A DNA stretch of 64,000 nucleotides from assembly GCA_022316685.1 (NCBI GenBank), contig JAKJHU010000167.1:62001-126000 (forward strand), read 5' to 3'. The DNA is from Progne subis subis (lineage: Eukaryota; Chordata; Aves; Passeriformes; Hirundinidae). The notes below the pieces were generated by a model. The model saw only the letters and a list, made by a program, of their open reading frames with translations. It was not told the DNA's origin and did not search any database. This document shows, piece after piece, positions 30,000-43,601 of this stretch. The position numbers and the translations under genes are program-made. How positions within the stretch are numbered: position 1 is the first letter of the stretch; every line of letters starts with the position of its first letter.

Positions 30000-32900
30000 C
30001 GAGGAGCTGCGTTATCATCTCAACGAGAGACTCAGACAGTTGAACTCTGAGTCTAAATGAGATCACTCACTGCTAATCGCTTTCAAATGCTTTTTAGTAA
30101 CTAGTTAAATATTACATAGCTCGCCTGTTCCGAGTTTCTGCAGAACACTCCAGCCAACCAAAACAAACATTTCCAAAAACAAATCTTTGGCTTGGTTATC
30201 ACCAACAAAAGTCCTATTTTTCCCTTTTTTTTTTTTTTTTTTCCCTGTTTTTCTTTACACAAATTTTAAATACTCATTTCTTTATTCTGGGTTGCAAAGA
30301 AGCCTGGGTCTGATGATGTGCACAGCTTTTAGAGACCATGTCTCACTGGGGCACACCCTGCTGCAAGATAACCATGTCCTCTAGTTCCTACAAATGCATT
30401 AATTAAGCAGCATCTCCCTACAGTCTCAGTGTGTTTTCACACATGCAGGGACCTAGAGAGGTGCAAATGCTTTTTATTCGCAGTCCCTGATGCTATCAGG
30501 CCAGATCACTCAGAGCCAAACTGAGTGAGGCAAGGCTGCTGGAAGCACTCTCCAGGTGATCCCTCCTCCGCTGTGTTGATATTTCACTCCAGTGAGGACC
30601 CTCATTTGCACATCAATAATCCCAGCGAGATTTTGCAGATTTACCCAGGGTAAACCTGAACCTCCAGAGTTATTTTCACAGGGTCATCACTCCAAGAATA
30701 TTTTGCTTCTGCCCTTTAGTCTAAGAATCCTACCCTGAGTGCAGTTTGGGGTATTTTGATAAAAATTACACTACGAAAACTTTTTTTTTTTTAATCCATT
30801 TCATTGCATTGTCAGAATAATACAATGGCAGCATGACACAGCAAACACAGCCACTAGTTAAAATAGAACAATCAAAGCTGGAAATACTATAAATGTATAC
30901 GGGGGGTTTTGTATATATATATATATAAATCTATAAACCTGAGCAGGACAGGAGCAGGAGAGACACGGAGGAACAGAAGACTGTGGCAGGGGTACCAAGG
31001 AGAGACAGGAGAGCCTGGCTTCACACCTCCAGCTCACTGCTGAGGGATTACGCTGGGACTAGAGCAGCATTCTTCTGGAGTGATGGGCTGCTACAAAGTC
31101 AGAAAGGTTAAGGGACATGGAAAAGTCAGGTGTTCATTCACCACTCCACTTACTGCTTTAACGGCTCCTAGCCTCAGCCAGCCAAAGAAAATTAACCAAC
31201 ATTTATAGAGCAATTGGACTGAGAACAGCAGTTCCTGACACTCCATAGGCACAAGTCATGAAACAGCATTTCCTCTGCAGGAGCAGAGCGTTTCATTAAC
31301 TATTACTCTGGAGTCCAGAAAACAGAATGCAGTTAGCTATCCCAAGAAGAAGGAAACACCCTGCTGCATAAGAAAGTCAAACCTTCAGAGATTATACTAG
31401 ACCACCCCAGAATTTTAGCAGTACTGTTCTACAGTTTGATCTTGCCTGTTTGGACAGGCCAGAGGCACATTATTCTGTTCTTAAACCAAAGATACAAACA
31501 AAGCAGGTGCTATTCCTGCCCTGGGGCTCCACAGCCTCATGATTCCCACTAGCACTGTGCAAAGGGGATACCCCTGAAATCCAGGAACACCGAGGGGCAC
31601 CCATCCTTAAGGGGATTGCAACCCAAAGCTGACTTGAAGAAGTCAGTAAGGTGAAGACCAGCTCAGGCTTTTCTCCATCCTTGAACCCTCCAGTGGTATT
31701 TCTGTTCTTCCCACATCAGCAACATTAACCTCAGTGCTGCAGTTCACAGCTTTACCCTGTTCTCTCCCTCCACCATGATCCTCTCCCTCCAAGCAACCTG
31801 CAAGTTGTCCCCCTTTCTCACCTGAGGCTTTGTAAGGTACCACAGCCTCCAGCATAGGTCTCTGTTCTGCCCATACCTTTTCTGTGGCAGTCTCACCTGG
31901 GACACTGATCCATCTAACATTCAAGCCTGCATCCTAAAACAGCTTGAGAACATTACAAATCCCTTTGTCCTGGCGTTCCTCAGTTGCTGTTACAGCTGTG
32001 TCTACTTTGAGGCAAGCCCTTGTGTCCCTCCTGTACGGGGGCTACCGTCACAGTCCCAGCCAATGTCCATCGCTGCCTGCTCTGCACCCCTCAGTCCAAA
32101 CTTCAGGCACCTCTCCAAACACCAGATGTGTCCCAATTATACACAATTCTGACACTTCTTTCCAGAGCTGTGTCAATCATTCCCTCTCCACCTATTTAGC
32201 TGTATGCTGCCAAACTCACACATCTCATATGGCCTTGCCAAACCCGACTGTACCTGCACATCTTCAGAAAACCACTCCACAGATTCATACAGACTTTTGG
32301 TTTAATTGCTGCTGCAGAAGCCAAAAGCAGCCAGTCTCATCCCTATTTAACAGGTAAATTCCCACGGCTGACCTCACACACACCCAGCTGCAGACGTGAA
32401 GCACAATGAAAGCTAAAGCTCTCCCGGGACCAGTCTGTCTTTGGAACTCTGCACAGACTGCCCACAAGCAACACACCTCTGAGCAGCTGGGAACAAGGCC
32501 ACACTCACAACTCCAGTGAGCTTACAACACATTTCCACTGGCCATTGCCAACATCTCTGCCACGACTGTGACTGGAACACACTGAGGACAGAGAGTCAAG
32601 GACCACCTTCACCAGCTGCTCCTGAACACAGTAAGCACCCAGATATGCTTCGGGTCAACAGCCCTCCTCCCTCCTCCCTGGGTGATGGAGAGAGAGATCA
32701 TCTTGAACAGGACACAAGGCAGCACTTGCTCACACAGAGCAGGCAACCATTCCACTCTTTCCAACAACATCAAGCCATTTTCCTCAGAGGAAAACTCAAG
32801 TTAAAGGAGAGAATGTACTGCCCACGAATAACCTGCTACACAAACTGTTCCTACAAAGAGTCAAAAGGCACAAAAGCACTGTAAGAGGCACGAGGAAATA

Positions 32901-35900
32901 AATTTTGGTTACTCTGGATAGTAACTGTCATCAACCTGTCAGCAAGATAATGCTGAAGGAAAGGTCCAACAGTCAGTATAAAAAGGTTTCCATACTCTTC
33001 TAGGTTTCATGCTCTAAAACTTTCCACTCAAAAAAAAAAAAAAACCAACCCACGCAGTACCAAAACCCTACTCCATGTTTTTACCAGCTTAGGTCTAATT
33101 GTGAGTGCTCTGAAGTTAGCAGGAACACAGCTGCAGAGAGAAAGCAGAAGCTGCCATGTCTGCCTGAGAGCATTCAATTAGGCCAGGAATCATCTGAACT
33201 TCAGCTGGACTAGACACTAAGAAAACCACAATAAAATGGACTGAGGCATCCAAAATTATTCTCAGAAAATAGGCCAGACCAGGCATGAAAACATCTGGGC
33301 TTGGCTTGAGTCATGAACCACATGAGCAAGACACCCCAGTGCTGCCTGCGGGCCCAAGTGAGGAATGTGAGCAGCACAAAGGTAGGCAGCAGCAGTCTCC
33401 CACACCCAGATTCCCTTTCTGCATCTTCCTCCACCCAACACGCAGCAGGCCCTTTATTCTGACGTGTCTTGCACATCCCAGCCCAACAGGATTTCTAAGG
33501 ATGGTATTTCTGGGGCGTCAGGTAATGCATCCATGATCACAGCTGGTCAGCTCCAGACACATACGCCCACTTCTGAGACACAAACAAGGCCGGAAAGGGT
33601 TAAACCATTCCAGTCCTGGTCTGTGCTAATACACATGTCCCGCTACACACGCTCCAAGAATCCTTTATTCTGCTACACCAACACACGGCAGCTCCCCTCC
33701 CTCCCTCGTTCCAACAACTTACACAAACCGATGAGGACAAGTTTATCCCAACTCTAAGCGGCAAACAGCCAAGACTTCAGACACCAGAAGGACTGCAGCA
33801 GCTCAGCTGCTCTGTCCCTCAGGTGAGTCAGTGTCAGCACTATTCCCTTTCAGCTTGGCAGCGTTAAGGCCAGTGAACTGAGCATTCTCACCAGAACTGC
33901 TCTCCCAGGCCAGAAAGCCCCGAGGGGCTCCTCTGCACCACAGTGGGAAAGACAGGCGTGGGGATGGGCCATTGACCAGGAACTGCTACTTCCTAGACTC
34001 AGTAATGAAAGAGGGAAAAAAGGAAAGATTAAGGAGGAAGTCAATGGAACTTCAGTGATTAATTAAAAATAATCTGCTCATACATTTTAGAAATAAGCCT
34101 GACAGGACAAACAGGTATGAAAGAGACACAGGACACAGTATATTTATGTATTTAATATAACAAGGAAAACAGATAGATTATTATACAGATAACCTATGGA
34201 CTAATCCAGGAAATCCCTTTTCCGGCCACCACATGTACTCCTACCATGCATTTCAGCACTCTTACCTCAGAGTGGATTCCCTTGGTCCCCTCACTGGAAG
34301 GTGCTACCACATATGGCTCCAAGCTGCCCAGAAGAGGCTGAGAACTCGATGCCCAGGTTTCAGGAGGGAGCACGTTTGCCATAGACCAGGAACGGAGCTT
34401 GCAACTCAGTCTCCTCCAGAAGAAATCCAGCACACACATGCCCAAACCCCTCTACAACTCAGTAAATGGAGCTCCTGGCAGGGACAAGCTCCAAAAACTC
34501 CACTAGTGTTCCAAGACGGAGCCGCAGAGCCACCTGATCCCAAAGGCACGTTTGACCGACAGCCCTTCACCTCAGCTCTGCATCCCCCAAAACAGGGGCA
34601 GCTGCTGAGGGCAAGCAGGACGCCAAGAGGGGTAAGAATTACCTTTTAACAGGAAGGGGGGGGTTGCACACCCGAAGCAAGTCAGCGGTCAGTGTCACGG
34701 TGGTGGCCCCAGCCCGGCTGCTGTCGGTGCCCACGGCTGGCACCGGGCACTGCCAGCCCAGAACTGCTTTCCAGGGACAGCGCCCTGGCTCTTCAGCAGC
34801 GCATACACCATTGAAGAAGGCTTTATCTCTCCCTTTTCCTGTCAGCTCAGATCCAGACAGGCTGACTCTGTTAACATCAGAATGCTTTATTTTTCCCCTA
34901 TCCGCTATCTCCAAGCCAAAACAACATCTGGAACTTCAGCCTGCCATACAAAGAGAGACAGATTATAACTGGAAAAAGCTACACATCAGCTTCCCAAGCT
35001 TTACACGTTTTTGCTTTTATCTGAACTTCCCACACGTACCTTCCAAAACAGCTCCACAGGGAGAAGAACTGAGTCCTTCACAGAGACTCCCAAACACAGT
35101 GTAATGCCCCTTCCATTTCAGAATAACCTCAAATGATTATCAGAAAAATAACAGGAGCAAAACTGATAGGAAAGTTGAGAGTAAGAATTTACCATCTGCT
35201 CCTTACACAAAAGAGAGGTGACATACCAGTGACCTAGAAAAGGAAATTAAACAAAGAATATTACTGGTGTGTGTTACTTGATAAAGTAATGGAAGAAAAA
35301 CCTGGCGCCATTTCAGACTACATAAAGGTCCTACTTTAACAGACAGCTGTCTCCAGTGTCATTTAAGTGTGCTTTTTGCTTAGATCACGGTCAATGAATC
35401 ATGAAAATCAATACAGACGGAAAACATAAAACCACGCTGCAGACAGGCTCAGCAGCGGAGCGTGTACCAACTAGCACCAGCCTCGGCTGGAGAGAGACAT
35501 GCCAAATAAACACAGACTAGTTTTTCCAATAACATTTATTTAACTCTTAGTAGTTAATTAACAGAAGTCATGACTACTGGTTATTTTCTAACCAGCCACC
35601 CCACTGCAGTTACGCTCCCAGCACCCAGGCTCTCCCGGCCTCACCCAGAGCTGCTCCCAGCCCAGCTGGGCGCTCAGGGACAGCAGGGCCAGGCGACGGG
35701 GCCAAGATGTTCTCCAGAGGGGGCCAGCTCCAGTCCCAGAGCACCCAGCACATGGAGCTGCCTGCCAAGGCCAGCCAGGGTGCTGGGACAGCCCTTCCCC
35801 AAGGCCACTGCTAAGCAACAAATGCTCTCGGAGCAGGAATTTTCATTTCCCAGCCCCCCTGGACGAGTCACCCCACTGCTGGTCCCGGGCTGCAGGAAGC

Positions 35901-38900
35901 TGCCACGCTGCTGCCAATCGCAGCATTATTTTCAGCTGACAATCATGTAAAACCAATTTGAATGGCCAAAGCAGAATGAAGTATATGTTTTCAGGAACAA
36001 ACAAAACAAGTGTCACGGGTTTCTGTGCCTAGCATCAGAGTTTTAACATAACACAGAGTGGAACCCAATTAAAATAGTTCTCGCTGAACGGAATCGGCCG
36101 TGTTGCAAGTGGAAGGACAGAGAGCCAACCCCCAGATTGTCCCAATGCTTTCACAGTCTCATAGCAATGACCATCAGTTCAAACACACAGCTCACGCCAA
36201 CTCCAGTGAAGCAACAGCAGCATAAGCGCAAAATGGTAATTTGCTGCTGAATACAGATAGAAACTCTATGCAACACTCAGAAATTAGTCATGTTTTAACA
36301 GATTTTTGCTTTGCACCCAGCTGTTGCCTGTTCACAAGGCACCTACTCACGTATTAGCTGTTTCCCCTCTGAAAAGCAGGATTAACTCACAGCAATGACA
36401 CTTGGCCCACCCAGCCCCTGTCCCCGTGGATCCCCAGCCTGCCCTGCAGCAGCCAGGCACTCCAAAGGAAGCTGAGCACTGCCAGCAAACAAGCAGATCT
36501 GAGCTGAATAAATGAAGTCTATCAATGCTTTTAATACAGTATTTTTCTGACAGTAGGCTGAACAAACCAGGAATTACTAAATCATCTCCAAAAACCCCCA
36601 GAGCTGACTGAATAATATGAACTCAATTGACAGTATGAGCTTGAAAAACAGAAGTCACCCCTACTGATCTGCACGGCCCTTTGTCTGGGAACATTCACCA
36701 CAAACACGGACAAGACTGAGTTCCTTTGTACCAGAGCTTTGCACAGACGTGTCCCACTGTGGTCTGATGGCAAGGACTTCCTGCATGACCCTCTCACCAT
36801 TTTCAGGACATATCATCTAACAATTCCTCATGGCTTCCCAGAGCAAAGATAATCACAACCTGGGCTAGCAGAGTTTGAAGCTAAAACCAGTGAGTCTCTA
36901 TTGTGTGAACTTGGTTGTTGGTCGGGTTTGCTCCTCGTGAAGACACATTTATGCAGTCAAACAAAATATGCTCTGCCTAGGGTTTCCCTGAATTCCAAGA
37001 GCATTGCAGCAGCATTCCCCCAATACCCATTCCATGAGCATGCAGGAAACTTAACTGTAGCTACCTACACAAGTTACATGACAAAGCTACTTAGCCAAGC
37101 AAAGCACTTGATTTCGTCTTCTTTTCTGTTCCCACTCTTAACGCCATGATCATCTGCACTCACTCCAAGCTCCTCAAAGTGATCATTTGGGGGAGACAAG
37201 GGTTGCTGGACACCAGTTAACACTGATCTACGGTACAAACACTCTGCTGCAAGAAACCCTACTACTAACAACTGAGCTTTAGCTAGGAGCCCTGCTAAGA
37301 GATGACTCCTCACCCACAGCTGCTCAGAGACGCACCTATTTTTGGAGCTGCAACTGTACATAACCTCCTCCAGCAGCAATAAACCCCACATGTCCCTGCA
37401 GCACTCAGTGCTGTGCTCCCTGCTCTGGAGTCCTGCCCCTGTCCCACCTCCGTACACCCCGAGGCAGACAGGCTCCTCTCAGCACCACGGGAAAGCCTGG
37501 AGCACAGGGCAGCTCCTGTCTGCAAACTGCTGGGAACAAACTCCAGGCAGAGTATTTGACCATATCAACACAGCCACAGCTCACCTGCCACCAGGTGAGG
37601 AGGAGAGGGCGGGAGATGTTTGAACAGCTCTGCTGTCACCCATGCAAAGGCCTGAGATGTCACTGCACCATGACAGAGGTACCAGCAGCACCAGCTCGGA
37701 GCAGGCAGAACAAGCCACAAAATAAACCCAAAAACGCTGAGTTCCCACAGCAGGGCTGCAGAGAAATCAAACAGCTTCAGAATAATTCTGTGGTAAACTT
37801 CCCAGGGGCAGACTTGCCAAACTAGCAATTCTAGGGAGGGCTGGACAAGCCAGAGCTCTCTGCAGGTCTGCACGGCTCCCTGGGAGAAAGCAACCCCTGG
37901 CCACCCGAAAATCCAGCCAGGCTGCACAAGCTGCTCCCAGCGAGGACCACCACACTGACTGACTCCAGCACTGCCTGGAGTACTGCACTCCACTCGAGCA
38001 GGGACGTACTCAGGACAGAACTTTCTTTGGACTGCAACCAGGAAAAAAACACCCACAGAAATGAAAAATAAACCCAACTGAGTAATTGTGTGAGCATACT
38101 GATTCAAAACTCAAGGTTTAAAACAAACAAAACAAAAAATCCCCCCAAAACCTACACCCTTGGAATTTTACCTGATTTTACCTGAAATTTTCAAAATAGC
38201 ATCTTACATTTGTATGGGTGGAATATTCATTTCAGGTCTTGGTGTGTATTTAAATGCTTCCAAGTTGATCAAGGAAGCTGAGTACAATTTAAATAACCAA
38301 TTTTAGATCTGATTTTGTACTTTTGTTCTTTTCTTAATTGCTGTTGAAGACAAATGAACATCTTGTTAAGACTAACTAAATACAATCTTTAAAGACCACT
38401 TCCCGCTCCATCCCTCTACTCTGACACCCAGAAACTCAGGTCCTCATTCTTTATGGGAAAGGATACATTTGTTTTGATTATTCACTCTTACAAGTACAAT
38501 ATTTTAAAGTTTATTTTTAATCGGAAAACAGGCTTACGGTGGCCTGACTGTGCTAATCATACAAGAAAAATTATCAAGGCCCTTTGCCACTAAGGGCCCC
38601 TTACCAGCCCAAGGACACGGGACCTGCAGCTCCCGAGCTGAGCTGACCTAAGCCAGCCAGGTGAGCTTGTCTGGGCTCCCCGGGCAGGGCAGACAGGACC
38701 ACCCTACATCTCAGCTCACAGATCAGCTCTGCTGCTTTTGGGAGTCCCTGTGCATGGCCCCACCAGCCCACGCACTACCATGGGAGTGTGGAAGATCTGA
38801 AACACTTTAAAAATCTGACATCCTGGACTGGGAGGGAGTGTTTAATCACCTTTAAACCCTCCTCATGATGCAGCTGCACTGAGCATTTAACAAACTTTAT

Positions 38901-41900
38901 TTAGCATTTACTGTGGGATTTTACAAGACACAAGTAAACAAAAACACAAATTAAATTAAAACCCAAAACAGTTCAGCCATTTAAAGTAATTTTAACTTTT
39001 ATACTCCAGACACACAACCCTGAAGGTGCCGCCTATTTCTGCACGACCTTCAGGGGAGGGTCAGCTCAGCAATGAAAATCTCATGAATTCCTCAAATCTT
39101 TCCAAAAAGGTCCAAGTTTTAGCTTGCTAGTTCTTAATTCAGAATAAAAATCAGGCATTATTTTTTTTTTGCATGTTTTACATGCAAAATATTTACTATG
39201 TTCCTTTACTGTATTTAAACATTTTAAATTACTTTAACAGAGAAGACATGTTCTTTGTGGGTTTTTTGTTTGTTTTGTAAGAGAGTAGCTTTTCAAGATC
39301 AGAGGATCAACAGACTATCCCTTTCAGATCAGATACTCAAATATTTCCTTGGTGTCTCAGGAAACTGACCAACTATCCCACCAGAAAACCCACCTTCATG
39401 CTCATCTCTAACTCCTATTGGCCATAAAAGCCTGTTTCCTCTGGCCTTGGTTTGCTTCTTGACACAGTAGCTACTGGGGCCTCTTGACCCATAGTCATCT
39501 CCCAAAAAGAAGGCAAAGCATTAAGCACTTTTTTCCTTCAGCTGTAGTCCTAAGAATAATTTGGGTAAAATCTGCAAGCTGCACCAAGCTGTCAGCTAAC
39601 ACACTTACAGACATCCTTCAAACAATTATGGCATGCAAGGGCTTTTGGCTTGTCCAACATTCATTTTTTAATTAATATGCCTTTATGAACTCAAGTTCAG
39701 AAGAATCCCTCTTTCACATACAACCAAACACATCTGCGGGACTGAAACAAGACCAATCATGTCAAAAAAGCCCTAAGATTTTTGGAAGAATATTTCAGAA
39801 CTTTGAGAAAAAATCCCCCACATTTGGTATCCTTTCCCACTGCTGGCACAGCAGCTCCTCAGAGACTCCATCTACTACAGCCTCTGGGTCACCGCTGTTT
39901 GTGGCTTTGGTTTGGGTTTACTTGCCTTGGCGCTCACAGTGGCCAGAACATTTCAGAACAAACCTTTTCTGCTGGGTGAGCTCTGCTCCTGAGGGGAACC
40001 CCGAGGGGGTCCCAGCCAGAGCAGCCCAACAAAGGGCCGTGTTCTCCAGCCCCCACAGCCAGGAGCAGAGCCCTTGTGCTGCCTACCAAGGAAAAGCTGT
40101 AAAAGCCACAGCCCCCACCTGTGAGACGCCACATGTGCCCCGGGAACTTCTCTGGCAAGGCCGTCCCAAGCCAGACACAGCAGTCCTTTGCCATCGTATT
40201 TGTGCTGAGCTGCCACCAAGGACCTCACCGCGACGCCAGCGCGCCGCAGAGACCAGCGAGCTGCGGTCACCGGGGCAGGGCAGCCCAGCCCGACCTCAGT
40301 GACGTGTTCCAGCCGCTGCTTTAACCACGCTCCCTGAACAAGAACCACGTGCAGAGGTGAACAGCACCGGCTGTCAGCTGACAAGCAGTTACTTACTTTG
40401 TTAGAGACACTTGGCCACATGCCTGGCCCTCTGCCATTCCCTCCTCTGACAGTCCCAAGTCCCACAAAGCGTTCCTGAGTGTCCCTCTCTCACAGTGAAC
40501 CCCCAGTTACTTGTACCTGTAACGGGGGCCAAACACCACCTTGGTTCTCCAGAACTCTCCTTTGGGACACCCAGCAGCAGAGACCACCTTCACCCCAGCA
40601 CAGGGCTCTGCAGCTCCAGAGCCAGGGCCACTTTCAGTTCACAAGCATGTGAATTCCTACCAGGAGGCGGCCAAAAGCTGTGCGTGGGGCTCCTTTCCTC
40701 CCCAGAAAAACAAGGCTTTGCCAACTTGTTTTTGCTCAGTCACCCTGTGGCACACCCCTGAAGAAGCACACATGCTCCTCTTCCCAGATTTCCGTCACAG
40801 ACAGGAAAAACTGTGAATCTCTGTCTTCAAGAAGGGAACCTGTTGATGTTTTCACTCAGGTCTCAGAAGAACCATCAAGTACCAGGAGACAAACGCTGCG
40901 GTCTTTTCAAAGCTGCCAGGAACAGCTCTCACCATTCCTTGCGGGAGCAGGGCAGACACTCGAAGGAAACCTGCCGTGGCCACACAGGACTGATGCTGCA
41001 GAGCAAGAACAATGATGACAGAACCCCGTCCAGAGGAACAGCAGCCTCTGAATTGCACCTACTTCACATCGGGCTCAAAACACAAGAGAGCTCTCCAAAT
41101 GCCCCTCTTGTGCCTCCATCTGCCGCTGCATTGCTGTGCTGTGGCTCTATGGGCCCAGCCTTGCGGAACAGCTTCCAGTTAATTCACCTTTTCCATTTGC
41201 TTTAGTCCACTCCCCAGAGCTCCATATCCACTAGATATTTATTTTAAAGCTAAGCCAAAACCATTCAAACGCTAACACTTCAGGGCCTTCAATACTCCTG
41301 GTTGCACACAGTAGGGCCTCTTTCAGAATAAAGAGCGACCACTTTGGGAACTAAACCAACATAATTATAATTGGGCTGCATGTCAAGGTTTTACAAATCC
41401 CCAGACTGGAAATAAAGTAGGTTTTACTCCTCACAGATCCTTTGTTACAGAAGGCATAAAACTGCACTGCAGCCTCAGGAACACCAATTCCTCACCAGAG
41501 ATTCCAGGAACTGTGTAAGAAAACTGAGCTTCAAAATCCAGTTTGTTGTTATGGCTCCTCACTGTACGGCATTCTGGCTTTCCTAATGGAGTAACAAGAC
41601 AAAGTTCCCTCAAAACCCTGGACACCATTCCACGAGAAAGTCCAATACATATTTTCTTTGAATGTCTAAACAATGTCCAGGATCAAATCCCAACCAAAAA
41701 TATGAAGTCAAATACTTTTCCAGTCATTAAAACATGTCACTTTTGCATCAGGCATGGAAATACCATATCTCTTTCAGGCTTCTGATGGTGCTTAGTTTTT
41801 ATTTCTATAATTTAGGAACAGTCATATTGATTCACTAATTTTTCAAAATATTACTTGTGTCATAAGGAAGCTGTACAGAGGGAAGGGAATAAACGGGTTT

Positions 41901-42504
41901 AGATATTAGAACAGGTTGTGCAGAACAACCATGCCCAGGTTTGCTTTAGAGGTATGACACAAGTCCTACAAATGTGTAAAATACCCAAACCTAGACAGAA
42001 AAAACACCCTATTGTTTTGGCAAGCTGGGACACGTTACTCAGATTACTCTCTACTGGAGGCTGATGCAAACATGCCAGGTCCACAAACACACAAAAGTGT
42101 CTACGTGGCATTTCTGGTGCATTTGTAAAGGCCCAACTGACAACCAACCAACGTGGGAGAGCAAAAGCCATGCCAAGGAGTTGTTCAAGAAGTTAAGAAG
42201 TGCAACAGCAAAAGCCAAGGGCAGGATCCATGAGAAGAGACATGGAGGAAAGCCCAAGGAAGCCCTCAGCCACCCCCCAGCCACGCCTTCACAGCACACG
42301 ACGTGGGGATTTGAAGCGGGGACAACACAGCCCACGTTGCCGAGCAGTCTTTTAGGTGGAGCTTTTTCTTCTACCCCAGTGACTTGAAATAACTTGAATG
42401 TTTCTTTCCGGACAGAGACGGGTTCAAATTATGCAAACAAGTTGGAGGACAGCCAAGACTCAAAGGCTTTAACCTTCATCCTAACCACAAAGACGTACCT
42501 CTGC

Positions 42505-42570
42505 TCTCACAGACGGGCGTTTGCGAGCCGCTCCGGGCACAAAGCGCTGCCCAACTGAGCTAAAGGGCTC
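42505..42570 (-). other. Weak tRNA-like / SINE-head sequence
   Basis: The minus strand contains TTTAGCTCAGTTGGGCAGCG (42551-42562 core), an excellent pol III A-box. About 20 nt later comes a B-box-like GGCTCGCAAACGCCC. The spacing is about 12 nt too short for an intact tRNA, so this would be a decayed tRNA pseudogene or tRNA-derived SINE head. It may be chance. Confidence 0.3.
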
Positions 42571-43560
42571 TGCCTGAGAGGAACAAGACATCAAAGGAAG
42601 ATCCTGGGCTACCGCGGGCAGGGAGGACAGCTCCGAGTCAAGAGATAAGCAGAGATGGTCCCACACCACATACACACCTCGGCACCTCTAAGAAGGAGAA
42701 CGGGTGGAGTAAAAAGGTGCTTGCATGGCAATTTTCATCATCATCCATTTCATTCAGACTCGGGATCTAGACAGGTTTTGCAACTCAGTCCAAAAATAAA
42801 GGTCAAGTGGAATAAAAGTTACTTAGATCAACGCTCAGTATGAAAGAGTGCATGTCCAGAAAAGAATTTCCTACGTTTTTCAAGTATTTATTTTCCTATA
42901 ATCTATTCTCTTGGTAATCACAATCACCAAGAGAACACATATCTCCACTTCGTTATTTTTTTTTTTAATTCACAAGGATCAGCACCTTTTTCATGTGCTA
43001 AGGATACATCTCAAATGCTTCTATCACTTAACTTGAGCCAGTATTTAGAAATCAAATTAAAAATAGCCCTCTTTTCTTAAATGCACAACTTATTGTAATT
43101 CCACTCCTAAGGAGATAGGAATTCGTTAATTTAACACTCAAGACTGGTGCACTACAAGTTGTACACGTTTTCGTTCTGAAAACAGAAAATAAGGAGCAGC
43201 ACAGTGTGATCCTACAAGATTGACAGCCACAAACTCCACTGACAAATCATCCTCCTGATCCCAAAATCAGCTGGAATAGTTCTATTTTTCTCTTGTTTTC
43301 CCACCAGATCCACTCACATTTATCATCCTGTGCATATACTTTTATATATTTTTATCTTTTTTGCCAGTTAGTCTTTAAGTTCTATTCAGCAACTTCTGGG
43401 GAATGGAAAACTTTTATTCTCTGTGTTGTTTATCACTCCAGCCTGGGATTTGCCCAGCCCATGCCATCAAAGTTGATGTTTTAGCAGGCTGCTACTCACA
43501 ACTGCAGCTGCAGCAGGCAGTTTACACTCCAGCAGCAGTAAGGGCTGCAATTTAATGGAT

Positions 43561-43562
<2 letters not shown>

Positions 43563-43601
<39 letters not shown>
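43563..43601. repeat. (TA)n microsatellite
   Basis: About 18 uninterrupted TA steps in the ACVR1 5' intron. Confidence 0.98.

Noticed and set aside
31560..32360. Possible LTR or retroviral fragment in the ACVR1 5' intron
   Set aside because: No LTR ends, primer-binding site or recognisable gag/pol peptide could be seen.
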